Assembly (NCBI GenBank): GCA_013287095.1
Contig: JABDEJ010000012.1
Coordinates: forward strand, 1 to 34,289
Direction of reading: 5' to 3'
DNA from: Bacteroidota bacterium
GTDB lineage: Bacteria > Bacteroidota > Bacteroidia > CAILMK01
Length of the DNA stretch: 34,289 bases
Shown here piece by piece: positions 1 through 10,053 of this stretch. The notes beneath the pieces are model-generated. The model was given only the letters and a program-made list of their open reading frames with translations. It did no database searches and had not been told where the DNA came from. Each line of letters begins with the position of its first letter. The first letter of the stretch is position 1. Position numbers and translations under genes: made by a program.

Positions 1-3000
1 AGTGTGACTCCTGCCAATAACAATGATTCCATATACTATCATCTCATAGAGCCTTTGTCATCGCCGGGGTCTTCAATTCCTTATTACCCTTCACGATATG
101 CCTACAACTTTCCGCTGGAATATGAAGGGTCTTCGCCAAATGATGCCAAACCAAAAGGTTTTCACTATGAACCCAATTCAGGGGAGTTGGATTTTACGCC
201 GGAAGCGTATGACGAATCGTTAATATCCCTTCAGGCCGACGAATATGCAAAAGACACATCCGGCAAATGGTACCTGGCTGGCAGCACTGTTCGCAGCAAC
301 GTACTGGTATGCAGTTCTTTCAATGCTTCAAAGAATGACCCTGTATTTTCACTTGTTGGGCAAAGCACCACCGATACATTGATCGCCTGTGCGGGTAACG
401 AGATTTCTTTCAACGTGAAAGCTTATGACGCAAGCGATGTCACAGACTCTCTTACAATGGGCGCGGTGAACGAAACCGGAGGAAGCATCAGCTATACAAA
501 TGGCGCCAACGCCGCGGCTTCATTTACATGGACACCCAAAAATTCGGACGTAAGCACAAAACCATACCATGTTATCATTACAGCTACGGACAATGTCGCC
601 CCAGTTACGGACCAGATCCAGAATTCTTATTATATCCTGGTAAAGGATTCCATGCCCGCTGTTGTTATCAACCCTAAAGATAATGGCTGCGCCAGGTATT
701 ATTTCAATGCGAAAGTAAGCCCCGCAAACGGGCTTTTTTATGAATGGTATATTAACAACTCGATAGTCTCAAATGATACTTCATTTACATATACCTTTCC
801 AAGGAACGGCACATATATTATTGACCTTCATCTTTCAAATGCATTGGGCTGTGCATGGGACTATTATGATACCGTGAAGATCACCATACTGCCCAATATT
901 AAGGCAAGCGGGGGTGAGGAAATTTGTGAAGGGATATCCGCACTCCTCAGTGCAAAAGGAGGACTGCAATATAGCTGGCAACCTTCTGCCGGAATTGCTG
1001 TTGACACGGGCGCATACATAAACGTTACGCCTAAAACAACAACCCACTATTACGTTAGCGGCAATGACGCTAATGGCTGTAAAGCAATTGATAGCGCAAC
1101 TATTATTGTGGACGCCATCAACCCGCACATCAATCCAGATACCACTATATGCCTCGGGCAGACAGCTTATATCAAAGGTTACATAAATGATGCTAAATCT
1201 TATAGTTGGGTTAACAATGCAGGCAACCTGATATCTGACAGCGCTGCCTTGTATTTCAAACTTGTTTCGGATACCCAATATCTTTATAATGTTGTTGACA
1301 ATTTTGGCTGCACAAAAACAGTTTCAGGGCTTATCCGTTCTGATGCTGTCAAGCCAAACGTCATAGCAAAGGCAGTCTCGGTATGTTATGGAGACAGTGT
1401 TCAAATCAAGGCTTCTGGAGGTACGAGTTATAACTGGGCGCCAACGGTTGGCCTTTTAAAAGGATCGATGAATGCAGCAGCCTTTGTAAAACCCGGAGGT
1501 AATCAATATTATTACGTTTCCATCTCAGATAACATTGGTTGCGTAGCAGCAGATTCTGTCCAGGTCATCGTTTCAACCGTTTACCAGAAACCTACGCTGC
1601 AGTTCTCAATTTGTGCAGGAGATAGCGTCAATTTGTTTGTTTCAGGAGGAAAATCATACACATGGTCGCCTGCTATCAACATCAGCAATAGTCATATCGC
1701 CAATCCGACTGTAAAACCGGATACCACAACTACCTATGTCGCCAACGTATGTGATACGCTTTGTGGCTGTTTCAAAAAAGACTCGTTTCAAATTACAGTC
1801 TATCCTTTTGTAAAAATATCTGCAGGTGCTGATAAGCAAATTTGCGAAGGGCAAACTGCCCCTATAGGCACGAAGGCACTGACGGGTTATTCATATTCAT
1901 GGTCCAGTTTGCCTAAAGGTTATATCAGCACCAAAGCAACCGATAATGTATCACCGACAAAAACCACGACCTATATTTTATACGACCAAAGCCTGGTATC
2001 CGGTTGCCATTCAACCGATTCTGTAAAAATAACTGTCGATACATTTGATACAAGATTTACAGGAACGCCTTCTGTTTGCGAGGGAGACACAGATGCTTAT
2101 TTGTTAATCTCTTATAACAAAACAAATACTTATACCTGGAAAATAACAGGAGGCCATCCCTATGTTTCCGGTAAAAACAATACCATAGTGATATGGGATT
2201 CTGCAGGCAAAAATAATGTCACCCTTGTTGAAGAATTATCCATCGGAAAGTGCAAGGATTCTTCATCACTTACAGTTAACACTACCGCGCTTCCAACCAC
2301 AGCTATATCGTTAAATAAAAAGATATGCCTTGGCAATTCTGTCTCATTCATTAACACCGGATCAACGGCTCATTCTTACTATTGGCAATTTGGGAATGGT
2401 GATACATCAAATCTCAGGAACCCTGTTTATACATACATGAACAGCGGAATATATCTCATATCCCTTTTGGCTTCAAACGGATTGTGCAGTTCTTATGATA
2501 CCGCTTCGATTGAAGTATTTAACCTCCCGGCCAGGTCGCCTGTTGTGAGCCACACCGGTTTCAGGCAATACCTTTTTGATAATAATGACAGTACCGGGAT
2601 CAATTACACATGGTATACTGGTGACGGTGATTCATTAAAATTCAGCGACATACCACATACTTACACTGATACCGGCTTGTATAAAATTGTTTTCGACTAC
2701 GGCTATTCATGGGGATGTGCGGAATCTTTTGATACTTTAATACATGTTACCGATGAGCTACCTCCTCCACCGCCGCATTATACTGATTCTGTTTACGTTG
2801 GCCCAAATCCTTTTAATGACCGTATTATTATAGGCTTTAACCATAGTACCCAGGAAACCGTACAAATCGCTGTTTATGACGCCATAGGTCAACTTATATC
2901 TGAAAAAAGTATCGATAATCAAACGCCCGGTAATTACAGTTATACTTTCCAGGCATGGCAGGTAAGCAGCGGCATATACTTTCTGAAATACCAGGCTGGT

Positions 3001-3036
3001 GGAAAATCGAAGGTATTTAAGCTGGTGAAAATGTAG
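1..3036 (+). CDS. Large secreted Ig/PKD-repeat protein with T9SS C-terminal sorting domain (5' partial)
   Basis: The reading frame is open from base 1, so the 5' end lies outside the window; the GTG at position 4 is probably internal. At least 1011 residues are visible. They form a chain of Ig-like beta modules of about 80-90 residues, each with a Cys near its start (for example EICEG, SVCYGDS, SICAGDS, QICEG) and often a second one in GC(K/V/H). They are followed by a PKD-like module (YTWKITGG) and a PKD module (WQFGNGDTS, NPVYTYMNSG). A proline linker (LPPPPPHY) leads into a C-terminal domain with GPNPFND and SGIYFLKY near the end, the type A sorting domain that T9SS recognises and removes. 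It is inferred to be an extracellular or cell-surface adhesin-like protein; the ligand is unknown. A hairpin terminator follows. Confidence 0.85.
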   Translation, partial: SVTPANNNDSIYYHLIEPLSSPGSSIPYYPSRYAYNFPLEYEGSSPNDAKPKGFHYEPNSGELDFTPEAYDESLISLQADEYAKDTSGKWYLAGSTVRSNVLVCSSFNASKNDPVFSLVGQSTTDTLIACAGNEISFNVKAYDASDVTDSLTMGAVNETGGSISYTNGANAAASFTWTPKNSDVSTKPYHVIITATDNVAPVTDQIQNSYYILVKDSMPAVVINPKDNGCARYYFNAKVSPANGLFYEWYINNSIVSNDTSFTYTFPRNGTYIIDLHLSNALGCAWDYYDTVKITILPNIKASGGEEICEGISALLSAKGGLQYSWQPSAGIAVDTGAYINVTPKTTTHYYVSGNDANGCKAIDSATIIVDAINPHINPDTTICLGQTAYIKGYINDAKSYSWVNNAGNLISDSAALYFKLVSDTQYLYNVVDNFGCTKTVSGLIRSDAVKPNVIAKAVSVCYGDSVQIKASGGTSYNWAPTVGLLKGSMNAAAFVKPGGNQYYYVSISDNIGCVAADSVQVIVSTVYQKPTLQFSICAGDSVNLFVSGGKSYTWSPAINISNSHIANPTVKPDTTTTYVANVCDTLCGCFKKDSFQITVYPFVKISAGADKQICEGQTAPIGTKALTGYSYSWSSLPKGYISTKATDNVSPTKTTTYILYDQSLVSGCHSTDSVKITVDTFDTRFTGTPSVCEGDTDAYLLISYNKTNTYTWKITGGHPYVSGKNNTIVIWDSAGKNNVTLVEELSIGKCKDSSSLTVNTTALPTTAISLNKKICLGNSVSFINTGSTAHSYYWQFGNGDTSNLRNPVYTYMNSGIYLISLLASNGLCSSYDTASIEVFNLPARSPVVSHTGFRQYLFDNNDSTGINYTWYTGDGDSLKFSDIPHTYTDTGLYKIVFDYGYSWGCAESFDTLIHVTDELPPPPPHYTDSVYVGPNPFNDRIIIGFNHSTQETVQIAVYDAIGQLISEKSIDNQTPGNYSYTFQAWQVSSGIYFLKYQAGGKSKVFKLVKM

Positions 3037-3147
3037 TTGGATTCCGTTCTACCAAAAACCAGTTAAGAAAATGTTTTTTGTGTAATAGTAGCTGAGTATC
3101 CAACGTGCTTTATGTATCATAAACATTTTGTAGTTAGGCTTTTACGC

Positions 3148-3183
3148 AGCAAAGGCGTTCATACTTGCGCGCCTTTGCTTTTT
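3148..3183 (+). terminator. Rho-independent terminator of the Ig/PKD gene
   Basis: A perfect 10-bp stem (AGCAAAGGCG at 3148-3157, CGCCTTTGCT at 3170-3179) with a 12-nt loop runs into TTTTT. It lies about 110 bp after the plus-strand stop, between convergent genes. The U-tract is on the plus strand only. Confidence 0.8.
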
Positions 3184-3214
3184 ACTTGTGGGCGGAATTA
3201 CTGACCCCTGATTA

Positions 3215-6200
3215 TTAATTCTTATTAACCGCCTCGCTTACAACATTTCCGTTGCTGTAGATAACCTGTACATAATATATCCCCGAAGGCAATATACTCA
3301 TGTCAATTTGTTTTTCGATCATGCCTTTACCGCTTACAGCTTGTGTATAAACGCTTACGCCGCTCATATTTATCATGCGTAGCACCGCGTTTTCACCTGT
3401 GGCGCTGGTCCAGTTTACATTAAGGGTATTGCTCGTAGGGTTTGGATACATAGACAATGCCGGGCCCTGGTTGGTAAGGTCTACAGAACGGATCGTGGAA
3501 TATTCATAAGCCCCATTGAAATCGACTTGTTTTAGTCTGTAATAGATGGTGCCTGTTGGTATTATCCCTTGAAGGTTGTCTATATCAAGGTAGCTGTTGA
3601 AGATGTTAGAAGTACCATGGCCTTGCACCTGGCCAATACTGGTCCAGTTGGTAGCATCCATAGAACGCTCTACATTAAAGTATGCATTGTTTTGTTCTGA
3701 AGCCGTTGTCCAGCTGATGTTTACATGCCCACCCTGGTATTGTGCCCCAAAAGTAAGAAGAGAGACAGGGAGGGCTGTTAGATCTGAACCGGTGGCGATA
3801 TAATAGGTATTTGGATTATTCATAAGAAGCTGACTGCCCAGACCAGAGGGTTGACCCCAATTTGCCCCGGTTGTACTGTCTCTGTTCCCGGAAAGGGGAC
3901 TAACGTGTTGTGCAGTATTTCCGGGCGCAGTATTAGGAATCCAGGAATTTGTTTCGGAAAGCCTGTATGATACATAAGTCTGTGTGTGATCAACTGCTCC
4001 TGTTTCATCGGCAATATCTGCCCAGCCTACCACGAAGCCGAAATTTTGACTAACCAAGGCTTCAGGTGAAACAATCCAGGTCCTGTCTATAACATTTGGT
4101 ATTTGGGTAATACCATTTGATGTTGTAACGTGCTGTTTTACCCTTACATCTAAAACAGGATCTCCGGTAGTCGCCTGAAATGTAATAGGTGTGTAACTGG
4201 CATCAGAAATCCCTACGGGGTATTGAATGCTACTGGAAGGAGCAGGGTCCATATTTAGAGTACCGGTACCGGCAGTAACAAAATAGCCCTCCGTATAAAC
4301 TACAGGTGCAGTACCGGGATAGGTGCCCCAACTTAAAGTAGCGCCTGGAGCAATGATCGCATTATTAGTACCCAACTCAAAATTTCCGGCTACAAAATCC
4401 AGGTTTGTACCAATTGTAACACCACCAGGGCTGCCACCTACAATAGTGTTTGAATTATGGTTCTGAAGGCTGTAGAAAGCCTGTTTATGTGCAACGGTTT
4501 GTATATGCGTTCCGGTAATATTTTCCAGGTAACCATTAAAATCAGTCTCCTGCCCGGTTGAGGTAACAAAATCATTGTCTGGCAGGTTCAGGTTGCCATA
4601 AAGCCTTACGTTGGCAGTATTAGTGGTCATTGCGCTGTTTCCATTAAGATCAGCCAGGATTTTAATATAACCGGAGGTATTATTCAGGGTAACTGCATTG
4701 TCAATATCAAGAAAATCAAATATATAATTGCCTCCAACAACACCTCCCGGTTCAACGATCTGGGCACTGCTGCCAGTAAATCTTACGGTGGATGCTCCCA
4801 GGCCCGCGTTATTTTGAAAATCGGCGATGGTCATATTTCCGGCTATGTTACAAAGTTCGGCTCCATCTGTTAGCGCCGATGCACCGTACAAAAACAACTC
4901 TCCCGTACCTGATAAGTTTCCGTTTATGGTTATTTCACTTCCTCCATTACTGTGAGTACCGCTATAACCAACAGGGTAATTGTATAAACCTGCTGATGCC
5001 AAGGTGCCGCAGATAACATCGTGTGACATGGTCATACCCTGAGAACCATCTCCATATAACGCAGATCCGTCATTTACATTTAAAGTACCATTCACTAATA
5101 AAGTGCCTGTACAAGTAATGTTGGTCGCAGCACTTCCATCCCCTATATTGAGGTTATTAAATATGATCGGGGCAACTGTAAAAGAGCCTGCCGTTTGAAA
5201 TTGTACCGTACCGGTTCCGTCAGCAAAAGTGCCGGACGTTTTTGACATGTTTCCGCCGACATACACGGTGAAAGTATTGGCGCTAAAGGTTCCCAGGCTA
5301 AGGGTAAAATTTCCCCCTATTGTTACGTTTCCGTTGAGGGAAACATTGTGCGCGTTATTGATAGTAAGTCCGCCAAAAGTATGTGCATCAAGTTCCTGCG
5401 CCGTTGTGGCCCCATCGTAAACAGTTGTCAGGCCTGTTAAGGTATAAGAGTGAAATGTTATGTATTGATTTTCCAGAACATCACCTGCGGCCACGTTATT
5501 TACGTGTGTGGTACCAGTGCCTCCGAATACTGTTGTTCCTGAATTTCCTGTGATGGTATTTACAGTTCCGGGATTAAAATCCGCACCGGACCCAACAGTA
5601 AGTGTACCAGATACAGAAATATTTGCGGTAGTGGTAACACCAGATGTATTGGCGATGTTCAGATTATCAAATGTTTCTCCCGTTGCGATTACTTGTACTA
5701 ATGTACCCGCATATTCAATAGTAAGACTCGTAAGGGTAAGTGATCCTGTATATTGGTTTGTTAAATTATCGTTAGATGGCGATGTCCCGGTATTTGTAAC
5801 CTCTGCGGTTCCAGAACCACCCAAAGAACCGCCCAATGCATTTCCCGAAGCAACGATCAATAATGCCCCGGAATTTATGGTTGTACCGGTGGTGGGCGCT
5901 TCGTTTGTGTTAAAGGTAACACCGGATGAATTGGCTATAATAAAATTAGCAGGGTTAAAGCCCGTAGTCAGCGTTTGCGCGCCTGTCCCTGTGTATTTTA
6001 TAGTTACAGGAGCAGGAATGGTTGCGCCCTGGTACTGGGTTGCAAAATCATCACCTCCTGTTTGGGTAACATCTATGGTTCCGGTACTGCCAGTTAAATC
6101 TCCGCTGATGACATCCCCCACACCAACCGACATCTCGCCACCGTTGTTTACTACTATGGGTTGTGATATATTGCAATTGAATGTGATAACGCCACCTGAT

Positions 6201-7075
6201 GTTGTTGCCACGACCCAACTGAGTGGGGGAATAGAGGTGGGGACAGAGTTGACGTTAAACGGTTCAGCGCTCAATGTCTGGTTACCAGCCCCGGCAAATT
6301 TTATTATTGTATTAGTTAAATTTACGGTGCCTCCGTTATTTATAATAGGATACTGGGAAATCAAATCATCCGTATTGCCTGTCGAAGTCACATCAATCGT
6401 TCCACTCGATAGAATATTTCCAGTAACACCTGCAGCAATAATATCTGCGGGGCCGGCTATTAGTTCAGTACCTGATCCAAGGTTAAGGGTCAGATTAATT
6501 GTTAAGTTCCCGCAATTCACCACAGCTGAATTACTAAGGGTCAGATTGGCAAGCGTATAACTACCAATGGTTTGGCTACCTGTCAATTTTACTGTAGCAC
6601 TTCCGGGCGCACTTATAACGGCCACAGATAAACCACCACCTACCTGGATTGTCTTCCCACTCTTGAGAAACAAAGCTCCACCGCCGGTAATGGCGCCTGT
6701 GACGATAATTACTCCGGTGTTTATGCTAAGATCTAAAGTCCCTTCAATATCAATCCCTCCGGTAACTGTCAGGTTACCTGCTCCAGCGGCTATAAGGGTC
6801 GCACCATTGTTAATTGTTAAACTGGCAATGCTTTCCGTTACAAACTGTGGATGGAAGCTGCTGGTCGTGGTTATTATGGCAACATCCCCCGCACCGAAAC
6901 CTGGAAAATTTGTACCTACGTCCCAGTTTCCTGGAGTAGTCCAAGCGGTAGTGCCGGCGCCACCAGTCCATGTATAAGTAGTTGCCTGGGCCTTGTTATT
7001 GAACAGCATGCATAGAGCCATGAGCGCCAGTATGCCAATATGTTTTTGTAAAAATGTTTTTGTTTTAGTTTTCAT
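3215..7075 (-). CDS. Large secreted Gly/Thr-rich beta-repeat protein with T9SS sorting domain
   Basis: 1286 residues from the ATG at 7075. An in-frame ATG seven codons upstream (7096) is possible, but 7075 gives a compact signal peptide: MKTKTKT, a hydrophobic core ILALMALCMLF, then a break at QA. The mature start TYTWTGGAGTTAWTTPGNWD is a motif often seen at the head of Bacteroidota surface proteins. The body is a long run of short strands rich in G, T, N and V, with recurring LTV/NNG/GNLT/TGTG patterns suggesting a right-handed beta-helix. A fibronectin-like segment near residues 1100-1190 (VNISWTTASEQNNAYFNVER) precedes the type A T9SS domain (YPNPTSN ... SGIYYVQV). Probably exported and surface-attached or released. 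No catalytic motif was seen. The opposite strand has long open frames from compositional bias only. Confidence 0.85.
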   Translation of the reverse strand: MKTKTKTFLQKHIGILALMALCMLFNNKAQATTYTWTGGAGTTAWTTPGNWDVGTNFPGFGAGDVAIITTTSSFHPQFVTESIASLTINNGATLIAAGAGNLTVTGGIDIEGTLDLSINTGVIIVTGAITGGGALFLKSGKTIQVGGGLSVAVISAPGSATVKLTGSQTIGSYTLANLTLSNSAVVNCGNLTINLTLNLGSGTELIAGPADIIAAGVTGNILSSGTIDVTSTGNTDDLISQYPIINNGGTVNLTNTIIKFAGAGNQTLSAEPFNVNSVPTSIPPLSWVVATTSGGVITFNCNISQPIVVNNGGEMSVGVGDVISGDLTGSTGTIDVTQTGGDDFATQYQGATIPAPVTIKYTGTGAQTLTTGFNPANFIIANSSGVTFNTNEAPTTGTTINSGALLIVASGNALGGSLGGSGTAEVTNTGTSPSNDNLTNQYTGSLTLTSLTIEYAGTLVQVIATGETFDNLNIANTSGVTTTANISVSGTLTVGSGADFNPGTVNTITGNSGTTVFGGTGTTHVNNVAAGDVLENQYITFHSYTLTGLTTVYDGATTAQELDAHTFGGLTINNAHNVSLNGNVTIGGNFTLSLGTFSANTFTVYVGGNMSKTSGTFADGTGTVQFQTAGSFTVAPIIFNNLNIGDGSAATNITCTGTLLVNGTLNVNDGSALYGDGSQGMTMSHDVICGTLASAGLYNYPVGYSGTHSNGGSEITINGNLSGTGELFLYGASALTDGAELCNIAGNMTIADFQNNAGLGASTVRFTGSSAQIVEPGGVVGGNYIFDFLDIDNAVTLNNTSGYIKILADLNGNSAMTTNTANVRLYGNLNLPDNDFVTSTGQETDFNGYLENITGTHIQTVAHKQAFYSLQNHNSNTIVGGSPGGVTIGTNLDFVAGNFELGTNNAIIAPGATLSWGTYPGTAPVVYTEGYFVTAGTGTLNMDPAPSSSIQYPVGISDASYTPITFQATTGDPVLDVRVKQHVTTSNGITQIPNVIDRTWIVSPEALVSQNFGFVVGWADIADETGAVDHTQTYVSYRLSETNSWIPNTAPGNTAQHVSPLSGNRDSTTGANWGQPSGLGSQLLMNNPNTYYIATGSDLTALPVSLLTFGAQYQGGHVNISWTTASEQNNAYFNVERSMDATNWTSIGQVQGHGTSNIFNSYLDIDNLQGIIPTGTIYYRLKQVDFNGAYEYSTIRSVDLTNQGPALSMYPNPTSNTLNVNWTSATGENAVLRMINMSGVSVYTQAVSGKGMIEKQIDMSILPSGIYYVQVIYSNGNVVSEAVNKN

Positions 7076-7373
7076 TGTTAAATGGTTGTTTGTCATTGTT
7101 TAGTTATTGTGAGTTTTAAATCTTATACAAGGGCAGACCTATCCTGCATTAAGTTTATTCGTTGGTATGATCACCAGGTTTTACAAACCTGCACACGTTG
7201 CGCAGTCATTCTACTTATCCAATAGCGTTGTCATCCTACATAAATGATAATAATGTATTTGCCAGGCAGTGAATCCTGCTCCTAAGCCGAATCAAAAGTA
7301 CATTGAATTAATTCCCTTCTTTTACTTTAATGCATATATATGTTTATATTTCAAAGTTTTGTCAGTAGTAGCC

Positions 7374-7412
7374 TCACCCCCAAACATCTCCAAAGGGGAG
7401 GCGGCGGGGCTG
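7374..7412. repeat. Palindromic C/G-rich intergenic repeat in a 434-bp divergent spacer
   Basis: The spacer 7076-7509 separates two divergent genes. It holds a C-rich then G-rich segment with the mini-hairpin CTCCAAAGGGGAG (7388-7400) and the tail GGCTGACG. It resembles the CCCCCTTTGAAGGGGG hairpins at 31111 and 31283. No clear TAnnTTTG box was found for either flanking gene, and I see no gene in the spacer. Confidence 0.5.
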
Positions 7413-7509
7413 ACGTGAAATACTTTCCACAACCTGCACCAAAACCGCTCATCTTTTTTAAAATTTGCAGGACTAATGTCGTTTCAGCCCAAAGACTAAA
7501 ATTCTCAAA

Positions 7510-9126
7510 ATGAAAAAATTGATCCCGGCCTTTTGTATGGTATTCCTTATAACCCAAATGGTTTCTTCTGCGGATCCCAGGCATTTTTCTTCGCAGGTTT
7601 CTGAAGTTACGGTTTATCTCCAGGGAACTATGGTAAAGCGCACGGCGCATGTTACGCTACAACAAGGCAGCAATGAAATCATTCTGGATGGACTTTCAAA
7701 TTATCTCGACATCAACAGCGTAAGGCTTGAAAGCAATAGCAACATGACTATTTTATCTGTAAACGCCGCTACAAATTACCTGAGTCCTGCTCAAAAATCA
7801 TCCGAAGAAACTGCATTGCAAACCATCCTTGACACACTAAACCAAAGGCTTGTATTGGTGCAAAACGACATAACCGCCCTGAATACCGAACTGGAAATGA
7901 TGAAGGCAAACTATAAGGTGACACCTGGTTCACAGGGTGTCTTTGTAGATGCCCTTGAAAACTCTGCTGATTTTTTTGGCAAAAGGATTAAAGACATTTT
8001 GAACGGACTGGTACCCCTGCATGCAAGAGAAAAAGAACTCACTGACAAGATTACCCCGCTCAATGCACAGCTTAATGAAATTCACCGGAAAAACAGTTCA
8101 CCACAGGGAGAAATAACCGTGATAGCCACCAGCCCGGGCTATGCCGAAGCAGACCTCTCATTTTCATATTATGTGAGTCAGGCATCATGGGTTCCGGCTT
8201 ACAACATGAGGGCCGCCAATGACAGCTCGAATATTTTATTGGACTATGATGCGGAAGTTTCGCAAAATTCCGGTGAAGACTGGAACAATGTGAAACTGAC
8301 CCTTTCTACGGGGAATCCGTCAGTTAGTGGAATAAAACCAAGGCTGGTTGTGAACAGGTTGGATTATGAAAACCAGGAACAAACCATGAACAAAAGAGCT
8401 ACGAGCAATTCGTTTTATTCTAATTCTGCTCCAGGAAATACTGTAGCTATTCAACAGTGGAGAGATCCTGCTGCAAATGGTGTAAACTATGCCTCCGACT
8501 ATACCAATATGAACCAAAACATATTGGCAACCGTATTTGACATCAACCTGAAATACAATATTTTATCAGACGGCGTAGCCAGGCATGTCAGAATTCAACA
8601 AGACACCCTTCATGCCAAATTTTCCTATTCTGCCGCCCCTAAACTCAGTACAGATGTTTTTCTCCAGGCTGATATCACGGGCTGGGAAGAATATAACCTG
8701 CTGCCCGGGGAAGTGAACATATTCCTTGAAAACAGTTTCGTGGGCAAATCCTATATTGACCCATCTATCACAAAAGACACTTTAAGTGTATCATTTGGAA
8801 GAGATAAAAGAATAAATATCCGCAGGACCCGTGTTAAAAATTTCACCCGCAACCAGTTTCTCGGCAGCAGCCAGATACAATCTTTTGGTTATGCCATAAG
8901 CACCCGGAACACGAAGTCCGGACCTGTTACCGTGAAGATCGAAGACCAGATACCGGTATCTACCCAAAAGGATATTGTGGTTGAACTGTTGCAGTCATCG
9001 GGAGCTGAGCTGAACCCATTAACCGGAACATTAGCATGGAGATTGACTTTAAACCCCGCTGAAGAAAAGACCGTGACATTTGAATATACAGTTAAGTACC
9101 CGAAAGGGAAGAGCGTGAGCTTTTGA
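7510..9126 (+). CDS. DUF4139 (MuiA-like) secreted protein
   Basis: 538 residues. The signal peptide is MKKLIPAFCMVFLITQMVSS, with cleavage expected near SSA. Residues about 30-130 match the N-terminal DUF4140-type domain (VTVYLQGTMVKRTAHVTL, then NEIILDGLSNYLDINSVRL). A predicted coiled coil runs about 94-135 and again about 165-190. The DUF4139 domain follows from about residue 205 (SYYVSQASWVPAYNMRA, GEDWNNVKLTLSTGNPS) to the C-terminus (EEKTVTFEYTVKYP). This order is that of proteins annotated 'mucoidy inhibitor MuiA family'; the biochemical role is not established. Inferred periplasmic or surface-exposed. It stands alone, convergent with the exonuclease gene. Confidence 0.85.
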   Translation: MKKLIPAFCMVFLITQMVSSADPRHFSSQVSEVTVYLQGTMVKRTAHVTLQQGSNEIILDGLSNYLDINSVRLESNSNMTILSVNAATNYLSPAQKSSEETALQTILDTLNQRLVLVQNDITALNTELEMMKANYKVTPGSQGVFVDALENSADFFGKRIKDILNGLVPLHAREKELTDKITPLNAQLNEIHRKNSSPQGEITVIATSPGYAEADLSFSYYVSQASWVPAYNMRAANDSSNILLDYDAEVSQNSGEDWNNVKLTLSTGNPSVSGIKPRLVVNRLDYENQEQTMNKRATSNSFYSNSAPGNTVAIQQWRDPAANGVNYASDYTNMNQNILATVFDINLKYNILSDGVARHVRIQQDTLHAKFSYSAAPKLSTDVFLQADITGWEEYNLLPGEVNIFLENSFVGKSYIDPSITKDTLSVSFGRDKRINIRRTRVKNFTRNQFLGSSQIQSFGYAISTRNTKSGPVTVKIEDQIPVSTQKDIVVELLQSSGAELNPLTGTLAWRLTLNPAEEKTVTFEYTVKYPKGKSVSF

Positions 9127-9128
9127 AA

Positions 9129-9216
9129 AGGAGTCAGACATCAGGAGTCAGGGGTCAGGCACCAGTCAAAAAACGAGTCCAGCCATTCGTAATTCATAAT
9201 TCGTAATTCGTAATTA
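9129..9216. repeat. Two word-like degenerate repeats filling a convergent gene junction
   Basis: 9129-9167 holds repeated GGAGTCAG/CATCAGGAGTCAGG/GGTCAGG words. 9185-9216 holds ATTCGTAATTC repeated with one variant (ATTCATAATTC). The second block runs into the stop codon of the minus-strand exonuclease gene. The GGAGTCAG words recur at the end of rsmD (15602-15670). Confidence 0.7.
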
Positions 9217-9972
9217 AGTGTATACCACTTCCTCATCTGCAATCATAGGAACTGATGAAAACCTTTGAAATAGGCGAAATAGCGTCACAATATCCTTCTG
9301 ACAATAGATCATGATACGCTCGAGGTCTTTTTCCTGATGATATACCCTGGCTACATCTTTCCCACTGATATCGTCTTTGGGACTTGGGATATTGAAGCAG
9401 GCAGCGAGCAGGTTTAGGGATGTTTTTTCTTTATAATCGCCGAAACGCCAAAGGTCCATCGTATCTATAAGCCATTTATTGTCCCAGCTTTTTGTACCCG
9501 ATACATCTAATAAAGCCGGCAGCGCAACTTCGTTGATCAGCATCCGTCTGGCGATATATGGAAAGTCAAATTCGATACCGTTGTGGGCGCAGAGTAAATG
9601 CTTGGCGCTGTTGTTATAGTTTTTATCAAGCAACTGTTTGAAATCGGTCAGCAACAACTTTTCATCATGACCATAATAGGATTTAATGCGAAGGTTAAAC
9701 TTACCTGTGTCCTTATCCTGCTTATATGCCCCAACAGATATACATACGATTTTGCCAAATTCAGCGTGGATACCCGCCTTTTCAAAGTAAAGTTCTTCAG
9801 CAGGAAGGGATTCATAAGAGTATTTACGTGATTTGTCACGCCAGAGTTCCTGGAAATGCTCCGGCAAAGATTCAAAATCAGGATAGATAGGAACCGTTTC
9901 TACATCCAGGAATAATACATCCGATAAATTTACCTCCCTGGAACTGCTTCCATATTTGATTTTGACGGCCAT
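9214..9972 (-). CDS. Predicted 3'-5' exonuclease, PolB-like (DnaQ-fold)
   Basis: 252 residues with the three exonuclease motifs of the DEDDy superfamily. Exo I is FLDVETVP with D23 and E25. Exo II is HNGIEFDF with D136. Exo III is YCQKDIVTL with Y223 and D227. Spacing and length match the predicted PolB-like 3'-5' exonuclease family, which acts on nucleic-acid 3' ends; these are stand-alone nucleases without a polymerase domain. The start is the ATG at 9972, with a TACTTTTG promoter box 7 nt upstream. It is cytoplasmic: no signal peptide or membrane segment. The DNA or RNA substrate cannot be read from sequence. Confidence 0.85.
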   Translation of the reverse strand: MAVKIKYGSSSREVNLSDVLFLDVETVPIYPDFESLPEHFQELWRDKSRKYSYESLPAEELYFEKAGIHAEFGKIVCISVGAYKQDKDTGKFNLRIKSYYGHDEKLLLTDFKQLLDKNYNNSAKHLLCAHNGIEFDFPYIARRMLINEVALPALLDVSGTKSWDNKWLIDTMDLWRFGDYKEKTSLNLLAACFNIPSPKDDISGKDVARVYHQEKDLERIMIYCQKDIVTLFRLFQRFSSVPMIADEEVVYT

Positions 9973-9979
9973 GATTGCT

Positions 9980-9987
9980 CAAAAGTA
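9980..9987 (-). promoter_or_regulatory. -7 promoter box TACTTTTG for the exonuclease gene
   Basis: Full match to the Bacteroidota TAnnTTTG consensus on the minus strand, 7 nt before the ATG. The predicted transcript is leaderless or nearly so. Confidence 0.55.
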
Positions 9988-10053
9988 CAAATTCATTCCG
10001 TAGTGGATACTTTCCGGAAATTTTGTTTGAAGCAGTGTATTTGTACAAATAAA

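Noticed and set aside
835..1278. Minus-strand open frame opposite the Ig/PKD gene
   Set aside because: Antisense to a clear domain-bearing gene, with no recognisable features or promoter box.
5508..6977. Long open frames on the plus strand (350 and 136 codons) opposite the beta-repeat T9SS gene
   Set aside because: They mirror a low-complexity Gly/Thr-rich gene and give Pro/Val-rich translations with no domain; the minus-strand gene has a signal peptide and sorting domain.
7351..7650. 99-codon minus-strand open frame upstream of the DUF4139 gene
   Set aside because: It overlaps the DUF4139 signal peptide region and an intergenic repeat; the translation is unremarkable.
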